From assembly GCA_027625915.1 (NCBI GenBank), contig JANTQA010000051.1, positions 4,712,501 to 4,776,500 of the forward strand: a DNA stretch of 64,000 bases. Reading direction: 5' to 3'. A model generated the notes under the pieces. The model was not told the origin of the DNA. It worked only from the letters and a program-made list of their open reading frames with translations, and made no database searches. Source of the DNA: Anaeramoeba flamelloides. Taxonomy: Eukaryota > Metamonada > Anaeramoebidae. Positions 24,715 through 35,419 of this stretch are shown here, piece after piece; position 1 is the stretch's first letter, and each line of letters begins with the position of its first letter. A program made the position numbers and the translations under genes.

Positions 24715-25419
24715 ATTTCGGGGAAAAATTTTCTTCAACTTGTGAAAATATTTATTTGATCTTTTTTTGAATTTTATTATTTTTTTTCTGTTTATCTAAT
24801 CATTTAAATCCAGGCAAATATTTTTTATATAAATCAAATCTCGTAAAATTAACTGAAATTTTAACAAATTTATGCTCGTGTTTGGTGTATTTTTTGCTTC
24901 TTTAATCCATATTTTGATTTCCTGATTGCTTTTTTAATTCTGTTTCATTTGTGTTTGATTAAATACAAACAAATTTCAAGACAAAATAAATAATTAAAAT
25001 GTTCTCTGATTAATTGTAAAAAAAAATTAAGTTTTGTAAAAAAAAATAATTAAACCAATTTTCAAAATTTTCTATGTTGTTCTTTTTATTTAGTACCAAG
25101 TTTCATTCAATTAAACTGTTTATTTTTATAGAAAATGAAAAAAAATTAGACAGCACCCAATTAATTTCTTGAATTAAGAATTTAATACAATATTATTAAA
25201 AATATCAAATATTTAAAAAAAGGTAAATTTTGAAAATTAGAGAGATCTGTCCAATCCAAATCATCAAAAAATAAAAAAAAACAAAGAATAGAAAAAAAAA
25301 AAGCATTTTCCTCTCAATCAGTTCAGTTTAATTAAAAGTTTCAAAATAATTAGTTACTCGCAATAATTGTGAAAAATAAATTATTTTAGAATGTCGTGTT
25401 CGAATTAAGAATTGGATCC

Positions 25420-26056
25420 TTAAACTTTTTTTCCATAGAGACCATCTTTGATGTAATAAAAGTATGGTGTTAAACCATCAGATCCGTATCTCATGAGTGC
25501 AACGGCAGCTTCAGAGTCCATGGATTTTCCAAGATAAAAGGCATATTCGTCAAATTCGGAGGCAACACCTTTGATGAATTTGGAGATGTTTGTCATGAAA
25601 GTTTTTAAATGTTCTGGGTTGTTTTCTTCAATGTGTGTTTTAAGTTTTTTCATGTAACCTTTTGCCCACATTCCAAATTGTTTTTTGGAAAAGGAAAATT
25701 CTTGGAGTTCAAATGTGTCAACAATATCAATTACTTGTTCAACATTTTCATCAAGTTGTTCGGTTGATTCAATACCATAGTCGGATTCTCCTTTTGCTCG
25801 GTACTGTTGGTAAGTTTGAAAGAAAAGAAAATCGGAAAACATAAACAAAAGAAAGTAAGTAAAAAAAATTTAAGAAACACTTGTCCGTATTTGGTTTTTA
25901 ATTTTTTTCGTTTGAGAAAAGAGATTGAAAAAAAAAGAAAAGAAATAAAATATTTACTGTTCCTTTAACCTTGAATACAACTTCGTCAACGAGTTCAAGT
26001 TTGTATCCATCGGAAATCATATCGTCATTAGTAAAAAGATCTCTGTATAATTTCAT
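25420..26056 (-). CDS. TPT1: TCTP, translationally controlled tumour protein
   Basis: TCTP is a small abundant cytosolic protein linked to growth, calcium and tubulin binding, and it folds like Mss4. Exon 1 is 26056-25958 (33 residues, MKLYRDLFTNDDMISDGYKL..) and exon 2 is 25803-25420; they join in phase 0 over a 154 bp intron (GTAAAT..ACAG) to give 160 residues, slightly short of the usual ~170. Family blocks are clear: YRDL..DD..SD.YKL at the N-terminus, the FSFSKKQFGMWAKGYMKKLK helical hairpin with HLKTFMTNISKFIKG, and the C-terminal DGLTPYFYYIKDGLYGKKV. The flexible loop is shortened. The neighbouring plus-strand gene starts 160 bp upstream, so the two share a compact divergent promoter. 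Confidence 0.96.
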
Positions 26057-26215
26057 TTTTGGTAGATCTTTTAGTTATTGTTTAATAGATAAATAATAAA
26101 CAGATAGTTTTTTTTAAAAAAAAAAAGAAAAATTAAGAAAAGAGAAAGGAAAAAATCAAGAAGTGAAAAAAAAAAAAAAAAGAGGAAAAACAAACTTTTG
26201 TGAATTAAAAAAAAA
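26057..26215. promoter_or_regulatory. Divergent promoter between TCTP and a small plus-strand gene
   Basis: Only 159 bp separate the two start codons. The space is made of A- and T-rich tracts (poly-A 26170-26184, T-run on the other strand). No motif can be assigned; the call rests on gene geometry. Confidence 0.4.
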
Positions 26216-26617
26216 ATGAAAACCGAAAGACAAATCAATTCCAAAAAAGACACTCAACTTGAGTTAATCTTTAATGGAACGGTTTAATTCCTTTTTTAAA
26301 AACCATCCTCAATTTTTGATTAGTCAATTTTGCTGTGTTAATTAAAAAAAAGGAATTTAATTTTATTTTGATTGATTTGAAAAACTCTTTGGCTGAAGAA
26401 AGAAAAAAAATTAAGTAATCTTTTGAGGCTTTCTTACTGAATATATCTTGTTTACCCAATTTTTACAAAAGTTTTCAGTGAACTTGAGAAGAGTTTAAGA
26501 ACTACGTTGGCAATTGATCAATTTGTCTCAACACCTTTTGACCCAATCTCATTTAAAACACAGAGTAATGATCTTGAAAATATTCTCCTATTTGGATCAA
26601 AAAATCATTTTATGTAA
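26216..26617 (+). CDS. Small unrecognised protein with three exons
   Basis: The model has exons 26216-26281 (MKTERQINSKKDTQLELIFN..), 26353-26414 (EFNFILIDLKNSLAEERKKI) and 26479-26617 (ELEKSLRTTLAIDQFVSTPF..), with phases 0 and 2 that match. Introns of 71 and 64 bp use GTTTAA..AAAG and GTAATC..TTCAG. The 88-residue product has a predicted coiled-coil-like central part (KNSLAEERKKINELEKSLRT). A further reading frame with good codons (RYVNSSTLVKECKNEKEK) runs to TAA at 26704-26706, so the true C-terminus may lie there. Family not recognised. Confidence 0.5.
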
Positions 26618-26790
26618 TTTTTTTTATGAAAAATGAAAAAGAAATTTTGAGATACGTAAACTCGAGCACCCTTGTTAAGGAATGTAAAAATGAAAAAGAA
26701 AAATAATCACGATTTTTTATCATTATAAAAAACGAAGATCAGTCCAAACAAAAAAAAAAAACAACTCTAACTTTCGAAGATCACAATTCT

Positions 26791-27140
26791 CTAAGATTTT
26801 TGAATGTTGGGTTCCTTGTTTTGTTCTAGTAATTCGTAAACTAGATTAATCCATAAAAAAGGGGTTGAGTGTTTCTCTTGTTTTTTGTTTGGTTCTTGTT
26901 GTTTTTCCTTGAATAAATCTCCCACCATGAATAAGAGGAGATTGTCTCCTCGAATTGTTTTTGGAACAACACGATCCATGTTAAACACAAAATATTGTTT
27001 TTTTTTATATTTCTTTGTCAAAGTTTTCTTCGTTTGGATCGTTTCTCTCAAAACCCAATTGGTGTATCGAGGAAAATTGGCGTGGTGTGTTGTGGGAAAG
27101 ATTTGGTGGTTCTTTGCATTCAAGGATCTTTTGAAAATTA
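26791..27140 (-). CDS. Unrecognised protein, C-terminal exon
   Basis: A minus-strand frame stays open from about 27140 to TAG at 26791, with Lys/Asn/Gln-rich coding-like composition, including NMDRVVPKTIRGDNLLLFMV and TPFLWINLVYELL. An acceptor (TTTTCAAAAG) at about 27140 could join in phase 2 to a frame ending at a GTACGA donor near 27268 (..KNKLVNR). Competing frames are also open in this unusually GC-rich stretch, including plus-strand ones, so strand and exon limits are uncertain. It would converge with the gene at 26216-26617. Confidence 0.4.
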
Positions 27141-27203
27141 AATTTGCAAAAATTAGTCAGTTTTTTTTATTTAAAAAAAAAATATTGTGTCAGTTGAGAA
27201 AAA

Positions 27204-27443
27204 ATGATCTTTTCGATTTTTGGAAATGAGGATTTTAGTGGATTTGATACAATACCAAACACACTATCGTACCTATTAACCAATTTGTTCTTTGTTGGGA
27301 AATAAAAAAGAACTTTTCAACAATAATTCATCAAAATTTTTCAATTTTCTCCATTTTGAACTTTTAGGTTTAAGTGGCAAACCTTCTCATCTTCTCTCAC
27401 AGATCACAAATAAATCAAAGAAGCAGCTAATCATCGTCTCCAG
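27204..27443 (+). other. Coding-like pieces flanking and inside an inverted repeat
   Basis: An ATG frame at 27204-27305 reads MIFSIFGNEDFSGFDTIPNT and stops at TAA. At 27368-27443, between TTTTAG and a CCAG|GT donor, a frame reads SGKPSHLLSQITNKSKKQLI. A 22 bp inverted repeat (AGGTTTAAGTGGCAAACCT and its complement) spans both boundaries of this second piece (27364-27384 and 27442-27464). These could be exons of the gene ending at 27830, but phases do not all match. Confidence 0.3.
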
Positions 27444-27583
27444 GTTTGCCACTTAAACCTAAAAAGTTATTTTCTCCAAAAGCTGTTTTTTGGCAACCTT
27501 CTTTGTTATTTTGAGATACGCTGAGAGACAACTAGAGTTAAAAAATGTCTTTTTTTTCTACTTACATCTCATTGAATAAATAA

Positions 27584-27830
27584 TTGCCAGAGTTACTAAC
27601 TGACAGAATCATCTTTTATCACACGGGGCATCAAATTTCAATACCAAACATAGTTCTTAAATTGAGGTATGTGTTTTTTTTTTTTGATATAGACTGTTCA
27701 ATTTGGTTAATTAGATTGTCAAATATATATAAATCTAATTAACAGGAACATTGGTGTGTACTTTAATTTTCCAAAATATTGTTTTTTTTTTGATTCGAAA
27801 GATGAAATACCTTTGTGGAAAAGTCTATGA
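27584..27830 (+). CDS. C-terminal part of an unrecognised gene, two exons
   Basis: The first exon is open from 27584 or from an acceptor at 27589-27590 to 27666 (LPELLTDRIIFYHTGHQISI..). The second is 27746-27830 (NIGVYFNFPKYCFFFDSKDE..), ending at TGA. They join in phase 2 over a 79 bp intron with a textbook GTATGT donor, a CTAATTAACAG end and good branch-point context. The protein context (aromatic-rich, ending ..IPLWKSL) is not a family I recognise. Upstream exons were not resolved; the pieces at 27204-27443 are candidates. Confidence 0.5.
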
Positions 27831-27934
27831 AGCCCAACCTGTGTTCATTTCAGTAATATCGATAAGGTATCAAATTTTTTTAACTTGATCGTTTTCTTAA
27901 TTGCCAACTTGATATTTAGGGTTTTGAATCTTCA

Positions 27935-29200
27935 TATTAAGGGGATAGTAAACTAAAAAATATTCAAGTAAATCAAATAGACAATTCAAAAAAATTTACC
28001 GTATCTTTGAAATTAAAAAAATTAAAAAAATCTGATAACTCAAAAACCAAACTTTTTTGTAATACTATTTTCAGAAATAAATTATTGTTTTTAAAGGTTT
28101 TAATCCATTTTTTAAATTTTTGTAAAGTTAAAAATTCAGCATATATCTGAATTATTTAAAAAAAAATATTTGTTTTGAAAGAAGAAAGAAATCTTAATAT
28201 CTGTTAGTTAGTGTACTAAAAATACACTTTAAAAATAAAAACACAAAGTTCTAAAATAACCAAGTTTAAAAAATCTACTATATTTCAAAAAAATTACAAT
28301 TTTTATTTTAAACTTGTAAAAAATATTATTTTTTGATTCAAAGAACAGTTCAAATCAATTTTTTCTTTTTATTGAACAAAAAAAAAATAGAAAAAAATTA
28401 AAAAAACTCCCAAAATACTTTTTTAAAACCCGGATAATTCAACTTCAAAGCATAAAGAAATAATTTTTAATTTGATAATTTATAATCAATAATTAATTAC
28501 CCAATCTAAAATCTTTCTGTGAGTTTTAAACAATACATAGATTGAAGGTATAAATAGACTTTCCGATTATTTCTCAATTTTTTGAAAGATTTTCAAACAA
28601 ATAAAACTAATTTAAAATAAGAAATTCTTAATAAAAAAATCATAATAGATATTCTCAAATAACTGATTTTAATACTCATATTTCCTTGTTTTTACTCTTA
28701 ATATTTGAAAACAAAATATTGCCTAATCTTTTAAATTTCAACAAATTAAACAAATATTTGTGAATAAAATAAATTTTCATTTTTTTCAGATCTTGAAATT
28801 TTCAATATTTGATTTATTTTTATTGGATTGTTAAAATAAGATTAAAGGCTCAAGGTTATTTGTTCATAAAGACTCTCTGAAATTCCTCAAAGTGAGATTT
28901 CTTGAAAATAATTTTTTTTTTTGCAAATTTTTCTTTTTCAAATTTGATCCCAAAAATCACAACAAAAAAGCATCAGATCTTTTTACTGAAAATATAATTG
29001 GGAAAAATAACTTATTTTAAAAATTATAACTCATATTTCTAAAGTTGATAAATGAAGTTGTAATTGGGTTTAATTGTACCCTTTGAAATAATTACTCTAT
29101 TACCTTTGGGTAAAAAATAAATAAGAGTTACTATTCATTGAAATAAAAGATAATGTGGGGTTGTTACTGTTGGCCAGGTTTACCAATATTTTAGTATCCC
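27935..29200. repeat. Dispersed repeat E, copy 1
   Basis: It starts with GGGGATAGTAAACTAAA and runs for about 1.2 kb without an ORF. Landmarks such as CTCAAAGTGAGATTTCTTG and AACAAAAAAGCATCAGATCT recur at 62700-64000 in the same orientation and at 57430-57900 in the opposite one. Confidence 0.65.
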
Positions 29201-29804
29201 CATTATAGAGTGTTAGTTAATCCAATTTTAGTGTTATTACAAAAAAATTGTCTTTACTTAAAAAATTGCAAAAAGAAGTGTTACAAGTTTTTCCTTTTAT
29301 TCAGAATGTGATTAAAGCTTACAATCCCTGAAACTAGAAAAAAAAATTATGCTGTACGTGTTGGGTTTATTTCAGATTATTTCGGTTCGTAGCTGATTTA
29401 TCTTGAACTTTATTTTGTTAAAAACCCCATTTAGACTTGTTTAGCGACACTATCTTCATCAATAATATTTTTCCAAAAGATTAAACATTTGCTAAATATT
29501 CACCTTTTAAGAGCTTATCTTATTAGAAGCATTGTTTTTTAACAATAAAATATTGTTCAACAGTTATTTTATAAAGAAAATTTACAATTTAAATAGACAA
29601 ATCAAATTTTCAAATCGATTTTTGTAAAATTTCATAGTAAAAAAATTGGAGGTCTTTTTTAGAGTTGAGTGGTTATTTTATTAATTGTAATAAGAATTTT
29701 GAATTTTATAAATACCATTCAAATTGTTAATCATTTTTTGGGATAATTAAGGAATTATATATTGTTTTTCATTGTGTAAAAATATTTTTTCTGATTTTTC
29801 AATA

Positions 29805-30045
29805 AGGAATTTTTTTAATTTTTGAAATAAACCGAAAATTTTTGAAATTTCCAATTTATTCCAAAAAGTAAAACAAAAACCTAGGATACTTTTAGTTAGG
29901 TTTTCTTGGGTTTTCTGCCAATACTGAAAGGTAATAGATTTTTGTTAGTTTTTTTTTACTTTTTGAAATAAACCGAAAATGTTTATAAATTGTCTATTTA
30001 TTTCTCGAATTAAAAAAACCTAATGGAAAATCAAAAAAAAAAAAG
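29805..30045. repeat. Composite palindromic repeat, copy C (short)
   Basis: It holds the inverted AAACCGAAAATTTT units and TTAGGTTTTCTTGGGTTTTC seen in the longer copies at 15600-16280 and 55068-55670. It lacks the GTGCCGTC ends. Confidence 0.6.
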
Positions 30046-30753
30046 ATTTTTTTCAATTGAAATCAATAAATAATTCTTTAATAGTCAAAATAAGAGGTTA
30101 TCCGTTTGAAAGATATTTATTAAATTTAAAATACTTTTAAAATATATGATTATAACATCTTAACTGTGTAAATAAAAATATTCAAATTTTTTACTATTAA
30201 AATATAAAAAAATCTTAATATAGTGTAAAATTGAATTTTCCAACTTAAATTGTTAAATATCCTTAAAAAAAATTTCTGATCCAAGATCCTTTATTAACCA
30301 ATAGTGTTTAATATAAGTGAAGTTATCAAAAAGTGAAAAATTAGCAAATGTTTAAATTTTTTTTGAAAAAATTTTTTAATCATGATCATGTAGAGTTAAT
30401 TTAGAAAAAAATTATTATGCTCGAAAAAAAAATAAATATTTTGAAAAATTGATAAAATTGTAAAAATTTAAGACAAATTTACAGATAAAATTTGAATTTT
30501 ATTTAAAAAAATAAACAAAAATAGGTTCAAATTAAATTTGAAATTATTTATATTATAGGTTAGAAAATTATGTTTTGGATATGAACATGTAGAAATCAAA
30601 GAGGGTTTTAATTTTGAAACAGGATTTTTTGACCACTTTCAAGTGGATTTTAATGCCGTGAAAAACTGAAATTTTTTAATTATTTTTTTTTTCCGTAAAT
30701 CCAAATTGATGGGTGTAAGATTAATAGATAGGAAGGACCTAAATAAAAATATT

Positions 30754-30756
<3 letters not shown>

Positions 30757-30791
<35 letters not shown>

Positions 30792-32470
30792 TTTTTATTT
30801 TTGAAGAGAGAAAATTGCTTTTCTCCTGTGTGCCCTAATTTCTAAACTTTTTTTTAGAAATTTTGTTAAAGAATCACAAATTTTATTATCACTTACTAAT
30901 GATAATATATATGATGAATTCTTTTTTATTAATAATATCTCCGATATTATTAATTTTTTTATTTTTTTCAAAAAATTCAGATATCCAGATTTTTCGATTT
31001 ATTTTATATGCCGGACAGTCCCATAAAAAAATGATCGAAATCTTCAATGATATCAATATTTAACTTTTCTTTACATAAATCACAATTTTTATTTTTATTT
31101 TTACTTGTTACATAAGAGTACCTATTTAAACAATTAGTAAAATTTCGAAATTTTAGAATTGTTTTTGAAGCTTTCCAGTTTAAATATTTTTGTTGTTTGA
31201 AATTGCAATTTTGTTGTTTTATAATTTTTAGATATTGTTGAACTCTGGAACTAGGTGAATTTTCCAATTCGGTTAATCGAAAAACTTTTAATTCTAAATC
31301 TAATAATTTTAATCCCTTAGTGTGCCAATTAATATTTTCATTTTCCAATTTTCGAAAATTTAGTATTGTTTTTAATTTTTTTTAAATTTAAGAAATCTAA
31401 TTTTTTCTATCAATTTATATTTTCTTCGGTATACTTTTTAATCTAGCGAGATCAATTTTTTGCTTCAGTTTTATAAATTAATCGAGGTGAATGGATATTA
31501 ATTTGTAAGAAATTTGTGACTGATTTATTGATAAATCTATCAATTCTTTCAAAATCATTTTTTTCAAGTCAAATATTTCAAGACCATAATAAAGTTGACT
31601 TAAAATGAGAGCTTTGAAAGAAGTTATTTTGACTCCATTGTTGAGTTTATTTTGTTGAAACAATCGATTAAGTGTTTCCAAGGACTTTTCTACTTTTTTT
31701 GAAATTATATTCAAGATGTGTGTTTTTTTCTAACCAAATCCCAAGATAAAAAATATCTTTTAATTCTTTTTTATATTTGGTTTTTTTATTATGTGGGTTC
31801 ATCCCGAATCTTTTTATTATTTCAAAAATCCTTTCTAAATTAATTTTTAGAAATATTAATGGCCCTTTCATAATAAGAATAAGATCATATGCATACATTT
31901 GAACATGAACAGCTAAAGTTTTTAACTTTTCTAGTAGGAAATGAGATATAAATGCGAAGAGAATTGGTGATAAGTATTCTCCTTGATAAACATCAATTCC
32001 TTCTTTTTTGTAATATCTCAAGAGCCAATTTTTAATTGTTTCATTTTTGATAAATTTTTTAATAGATTGATATATTAACGAGTGTTGTATAGAGTCAAAA
32101 CATTTTTGTATGTCTATAGTAACTACAAAGTATTCTGTATTTTTATTTTTATTTTTTATTTTTTTTAAATTTTCTTAATAAATTTAAAACAGCAATTCTT
32201 GTTCCAAAATATTTTTTAAATCCAAATTGTTTTTTTTGAAATCAAGTCCCATGAGTCTTGAATTCCAATGTATATTAATTTTAAAAAAAAATGTTGGAAG
32301 AGATTGATTTATAGAGATAGGTCGATAATTTAATGGTTCGCCTTCATCCCCCGATTTATGAATAAATAATAAATTTCTTTTTTTAATAAAATTTATACTT
32401 TTTTCAGTTTCGTCTGTTATCCAATTTAAAAAAATATTTTGAACTGTTTTAATAAAAAATATTGGTTTTT
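30757..32470 (-). mobile_element. 5'-truncated LINE (non-LTR retrotransposon) with poly(A) tail
   Basis: Read on the minus strand, the element begins near 32450 in the middle of a reverse transcriptase. It runs through a C-terminal zinc knuckle, a stop at 30889 and a short 3' UTR, and ends in a poly(A) tail of about 34 bases (poly-T on the plus strand, 30756-30789). The flanks repeat each other: AATAAAAATATTGG at 30742-30755 and AATAAAAAATATTGG at 32451-32465, one base different. This is the signature of target-primed insertion with a target-site duplication. 5' truncation is usual for such insertions. Confidence 0.85.
30889..32450 (-). pseudogene. Reverse transcriptase and C-terminal domain of the LINE, inactivated
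   Basis: RT blocks occur in order on the minus strand but in shifting frames. They are HKSGDEGEPLNYRPISI (about 32350), QFGFKKYFGTRIAVLNLLRK (about 32200), IDIQKCFDSIQHSLI (about 32100), GEYLSPILFAFISHFL, and the catalytic box as YAYDL, where the family has YADDL, so the second catalytic Asp is lost. Further down, CDLC..H..WDC near 31030-31090 is the CCHC motif typical of LINE C-termini. Frameshifts at about 32230, 31720, 31400 and 31030 and an in-frame stop show it is dead. The codons still read well, so the insertion is not very old. Confidence 0.85.
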
Positions 32471-32779
32471 GAGTTGTTAATGGTAATTTTCATTTCGCTT
32501 TTTGAAAATATTTGAAAAAAAAAATAAAACTTTTAAAAACTCTAAATGAAACCTAGTTCAAATTAAATTTTCAGTCAAATGATAGTGATCATTCATGTTC
32601 GAATTGATAGCTTTCAAAAACAAAATAAAATTAGTTAAAGAATAATTATTTTTAATAAATCTTAGTTTTCGTAATTTCACAGAATTTTTATTAACAAAAG
32701 TTCTTGGAACTTTAATCATATTGTAAAATAACCGGAAAAATTAATCAATTATTCAATTAAATATTCAATCCATGAAGGC

Positions 32780-33800
32780 CTTATAAAAATGTATCACTTA
32801 TTTATTTTTAATAATTTATTAAATTTATTGTATATTTAAAAGATTAGCTAATATTCCTTTTCAAATATTAAGGGTATAAACATGGAATCATTATTATGGA
32901 AATGGGTTATTGATAATATTTGTGATATATTTTTTTATTGGAATTATTATTTTGACATAATCTGATTTGTTTGAAAATATTTAAAAAATTGATAATAAAA
33001 ACTATTGATACTCTTAATCTGATGATAATTTCTAACTTACCAAAATAATTATGGTTTTGTTAAAAATAATTAATTATTTATAATCAAATTACAATTTTTA
33101 CCTTTGGGAAATAAGCTGCAGTTAGAAATTTTAATAAAATATTTTGAGGGAATTTTTAATTTAATGATTAACTTTTTTTCTCTTATTTTTTTTTTTTTGT
33201 ACAAGATACTAGTCTCTATTATTATTTTTTTTGATCAATTTCAATATAGAGATTCCTTAACTAGAAATATGCTTAATATTGAAAATAAACAGGGGTTTTC
33301 AAATCTAAGTAATTGGCAAATAATTGTCCCAATTTCAATAAAATTTAGCTAAAAAAAATTAATAGAGAGTAGTCTCTTAACAAAAAAAAAATCAATATCG
33401 ACTGATCTTCGAATAATCAAATTAATATTTTTTTCAATGTTAAAAACAATAATTGGTTTTTTTTTATGAAATTAAGTAGTTTTTTTTTATATAGAGTTAT
33501 TCCAAAATTCAGTAATTTTTTTTTAAAGTGTATTACATTACACTTCCATTACAGATAATATGATTTTTTTCTTCTCTCAAAGAAATGAAAATATTTTTTA
33601 GAATAATTTAAAAATAGGTTGAATTTTGAACTTTTCAAAAAGGAGAAAAAGGGATCAAACTTTTTAAAAAAATAATTTGTTTCCTATATACAAAATTGAG
33701 TTTGGTATAAAAGTAATCAAAATTTGACTTCTTTTTCAATCTCAAGGGGCAATAACATTTTTTTACATTTTCGATTAGATTTATTAAAAGATTTTTTTTT
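32780..33800. repeat. Dispersed repeat E, copy 2
   Basis: It follows the order of 57770-59050 in the same orientation, for example GAATTTTTAATTTAATGATT near 33150 and TTGAATTTTGAACTTTTCAA near 33620. The open frame at 33104-33352 lies inside the repeat, is not conserved in the other copy and is therefore not called. Confidence 0.6.
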
Positions 33801-34450
33801 TGGAGACACCAGTACCTTATTTAATAAATTTTATAAATAGAGTATTTAATATTTTCTTGAGACTATTAATTTAAATGATAGATTTGCCAAAACTATTTTA
33901 GGTTTTCAACCCTTTTTCATAAAAAAACCTCGAATTAAATAACTTTTTTTCACTTTAATTGAAATCAAAATCCTTATAAAAATTGTTTCTTTTGAGATTA
34001 TTTGATAAATGTACATTATCAACATAATTAGGGAAATTTTTTTTTTTTTGTTTTTAATGGAAGAAAGTGAATTTGTTTTCGTTTTTTCTGAATTTCAACT
34101 AAATAAATTAATAAACGAAAATCTTTTATCTTAAATTTGGAAATTAAGTAGAATAAACTCTCTCTGTTATTTCAGAGTTTAATTCGAAATTGTCTTGTTG
34201 AAGAGTTCGTTTTATACGAAAGTAAAAAATTTTAAAAGAAAACCAAGTTGACAAAAATAAAACAACTTTAAAATCCAATCAATCAAATTCACGAGTCACT
34301 TTATAATTTTGTCCCATTTTACACCTTAAAATCTTTCTTTAAAAAAGAATAAGAATTGTCTGAAATTACCAAAAAAAATAATTCTCTATGGAAATTTCTA
34401 AATTTTGAATAGAAAAAGAATCATTTAGAAGAGAAAAATAAATATTTTGA

Positions 34451-34760
34451 GAGAACAAAAAAACTGATTCGAATAACCAAGATTCAGATTTTAATGACGA
34501 TTTTACAATTCGACTCATGTTGGTTAGTAAAATAACTTACACCTTATATACCAAGAAAAAAAATTGTTTCCTAATTCTTTTTTTTGTTATAATTTTGATC
34601 AACAAAAAATAATTTAACTTTTAAACTGTCAATAGCCCTCACTTCTTCGGTACCTTTAGTACACCTATTTTCCTTTTGGATGTAAATTTATTAAAGAATT
34701 GTAGTTTCATTTTTTTTTTTTTTTGTTTGTGTTGTAAGAATTTTTTTTTTTTTTGAACTC
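34451..34760 (+). other. Exon-like pieces upstream of the 35420 gene
   Basis: From 34451 to TAA 34612 a frame without ATG reads ENKKTDSNNQDSDFNDDFTI, with a possible donor GTTAGT at about 34518. At 34637, after TCAATAG, a frame reads PHFFGTFSTPIFLLDVNLLK before dissolving into T-runs. They may be exons of one gene, or remnants. No family was recognised. Confidence 0.25.
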
Positions 34761-35419
34761 TTTCTTTGTATTTCTTTTTTTAAATTTTTGAATTCTTAAA
34801 TTTTTTCTTTGTTCTGAGATTTTTTTTTGATAATTGCAGATCCAAATTTTTCACTTTTTTGAACAATGCAATTTTTGTTGTTTGCGAAATTTTTGTTTCA
34901 AATTCTCAATCATTACTGCCAAAAATCACACTTTTACAAAGCTTTTCACTCCTTTAAAATGTTGGAAAGTGCTTGAAAGATTTATAAGTTCTCTGATAGT
35001 TTTGTAAAAGTTCGATTATTTGGAGTTGAAGAACAACTTTTTTTTTTATTCTTTTTTTTTTTCCTCTTGGTTTCAAATTGGTTTGATTGGTTGAGCTTGA
35101 ATTGAACTACAACCAAACTGATCAATAGTAAACAAAAATCTTTTTTTAAATGCTTAAGTGGAATTAAAAAAAAAACTACTTCTGTACCAATCAACAAAAC
35201 TTGAAAAAAAAATCTTTTTCTCAGAATTTAAATTTTATTTATTTTCGAAAAAGATCTTATCTTTCAAAAAGATCTGTATTTACAAAAATTTTCAAATCTT
35301 TATCCTTTTTCCTTTTCCCTTCAAGAATTTTTTTTTTTTCCAATTTTTGATCTTTTCTTTCTTTTCCAAATCAAAAAAAAATAAACAACAAACACAAAAA
35401 TCAAATTAGTGACAATTTT

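Noticed and set aside
26271-26459. Minus-strand frame of 62 codons
   Set aside because: It is antisense to the phase-consistent three-exon plus-strand model at 26216-26617.
27204-27305. Ion-channel pore-like reading of FGNEDFSGFDTIPNTLSYLL
   Set aside because: A single short piece with no transmembrane segments around it; the likeness is superficial.
33104-33352. Open frame of 82 codons
   Set aside because: It lies in repeat E, starts at a non-ATG codon and is not kept in the copy at about 58.1 kb.
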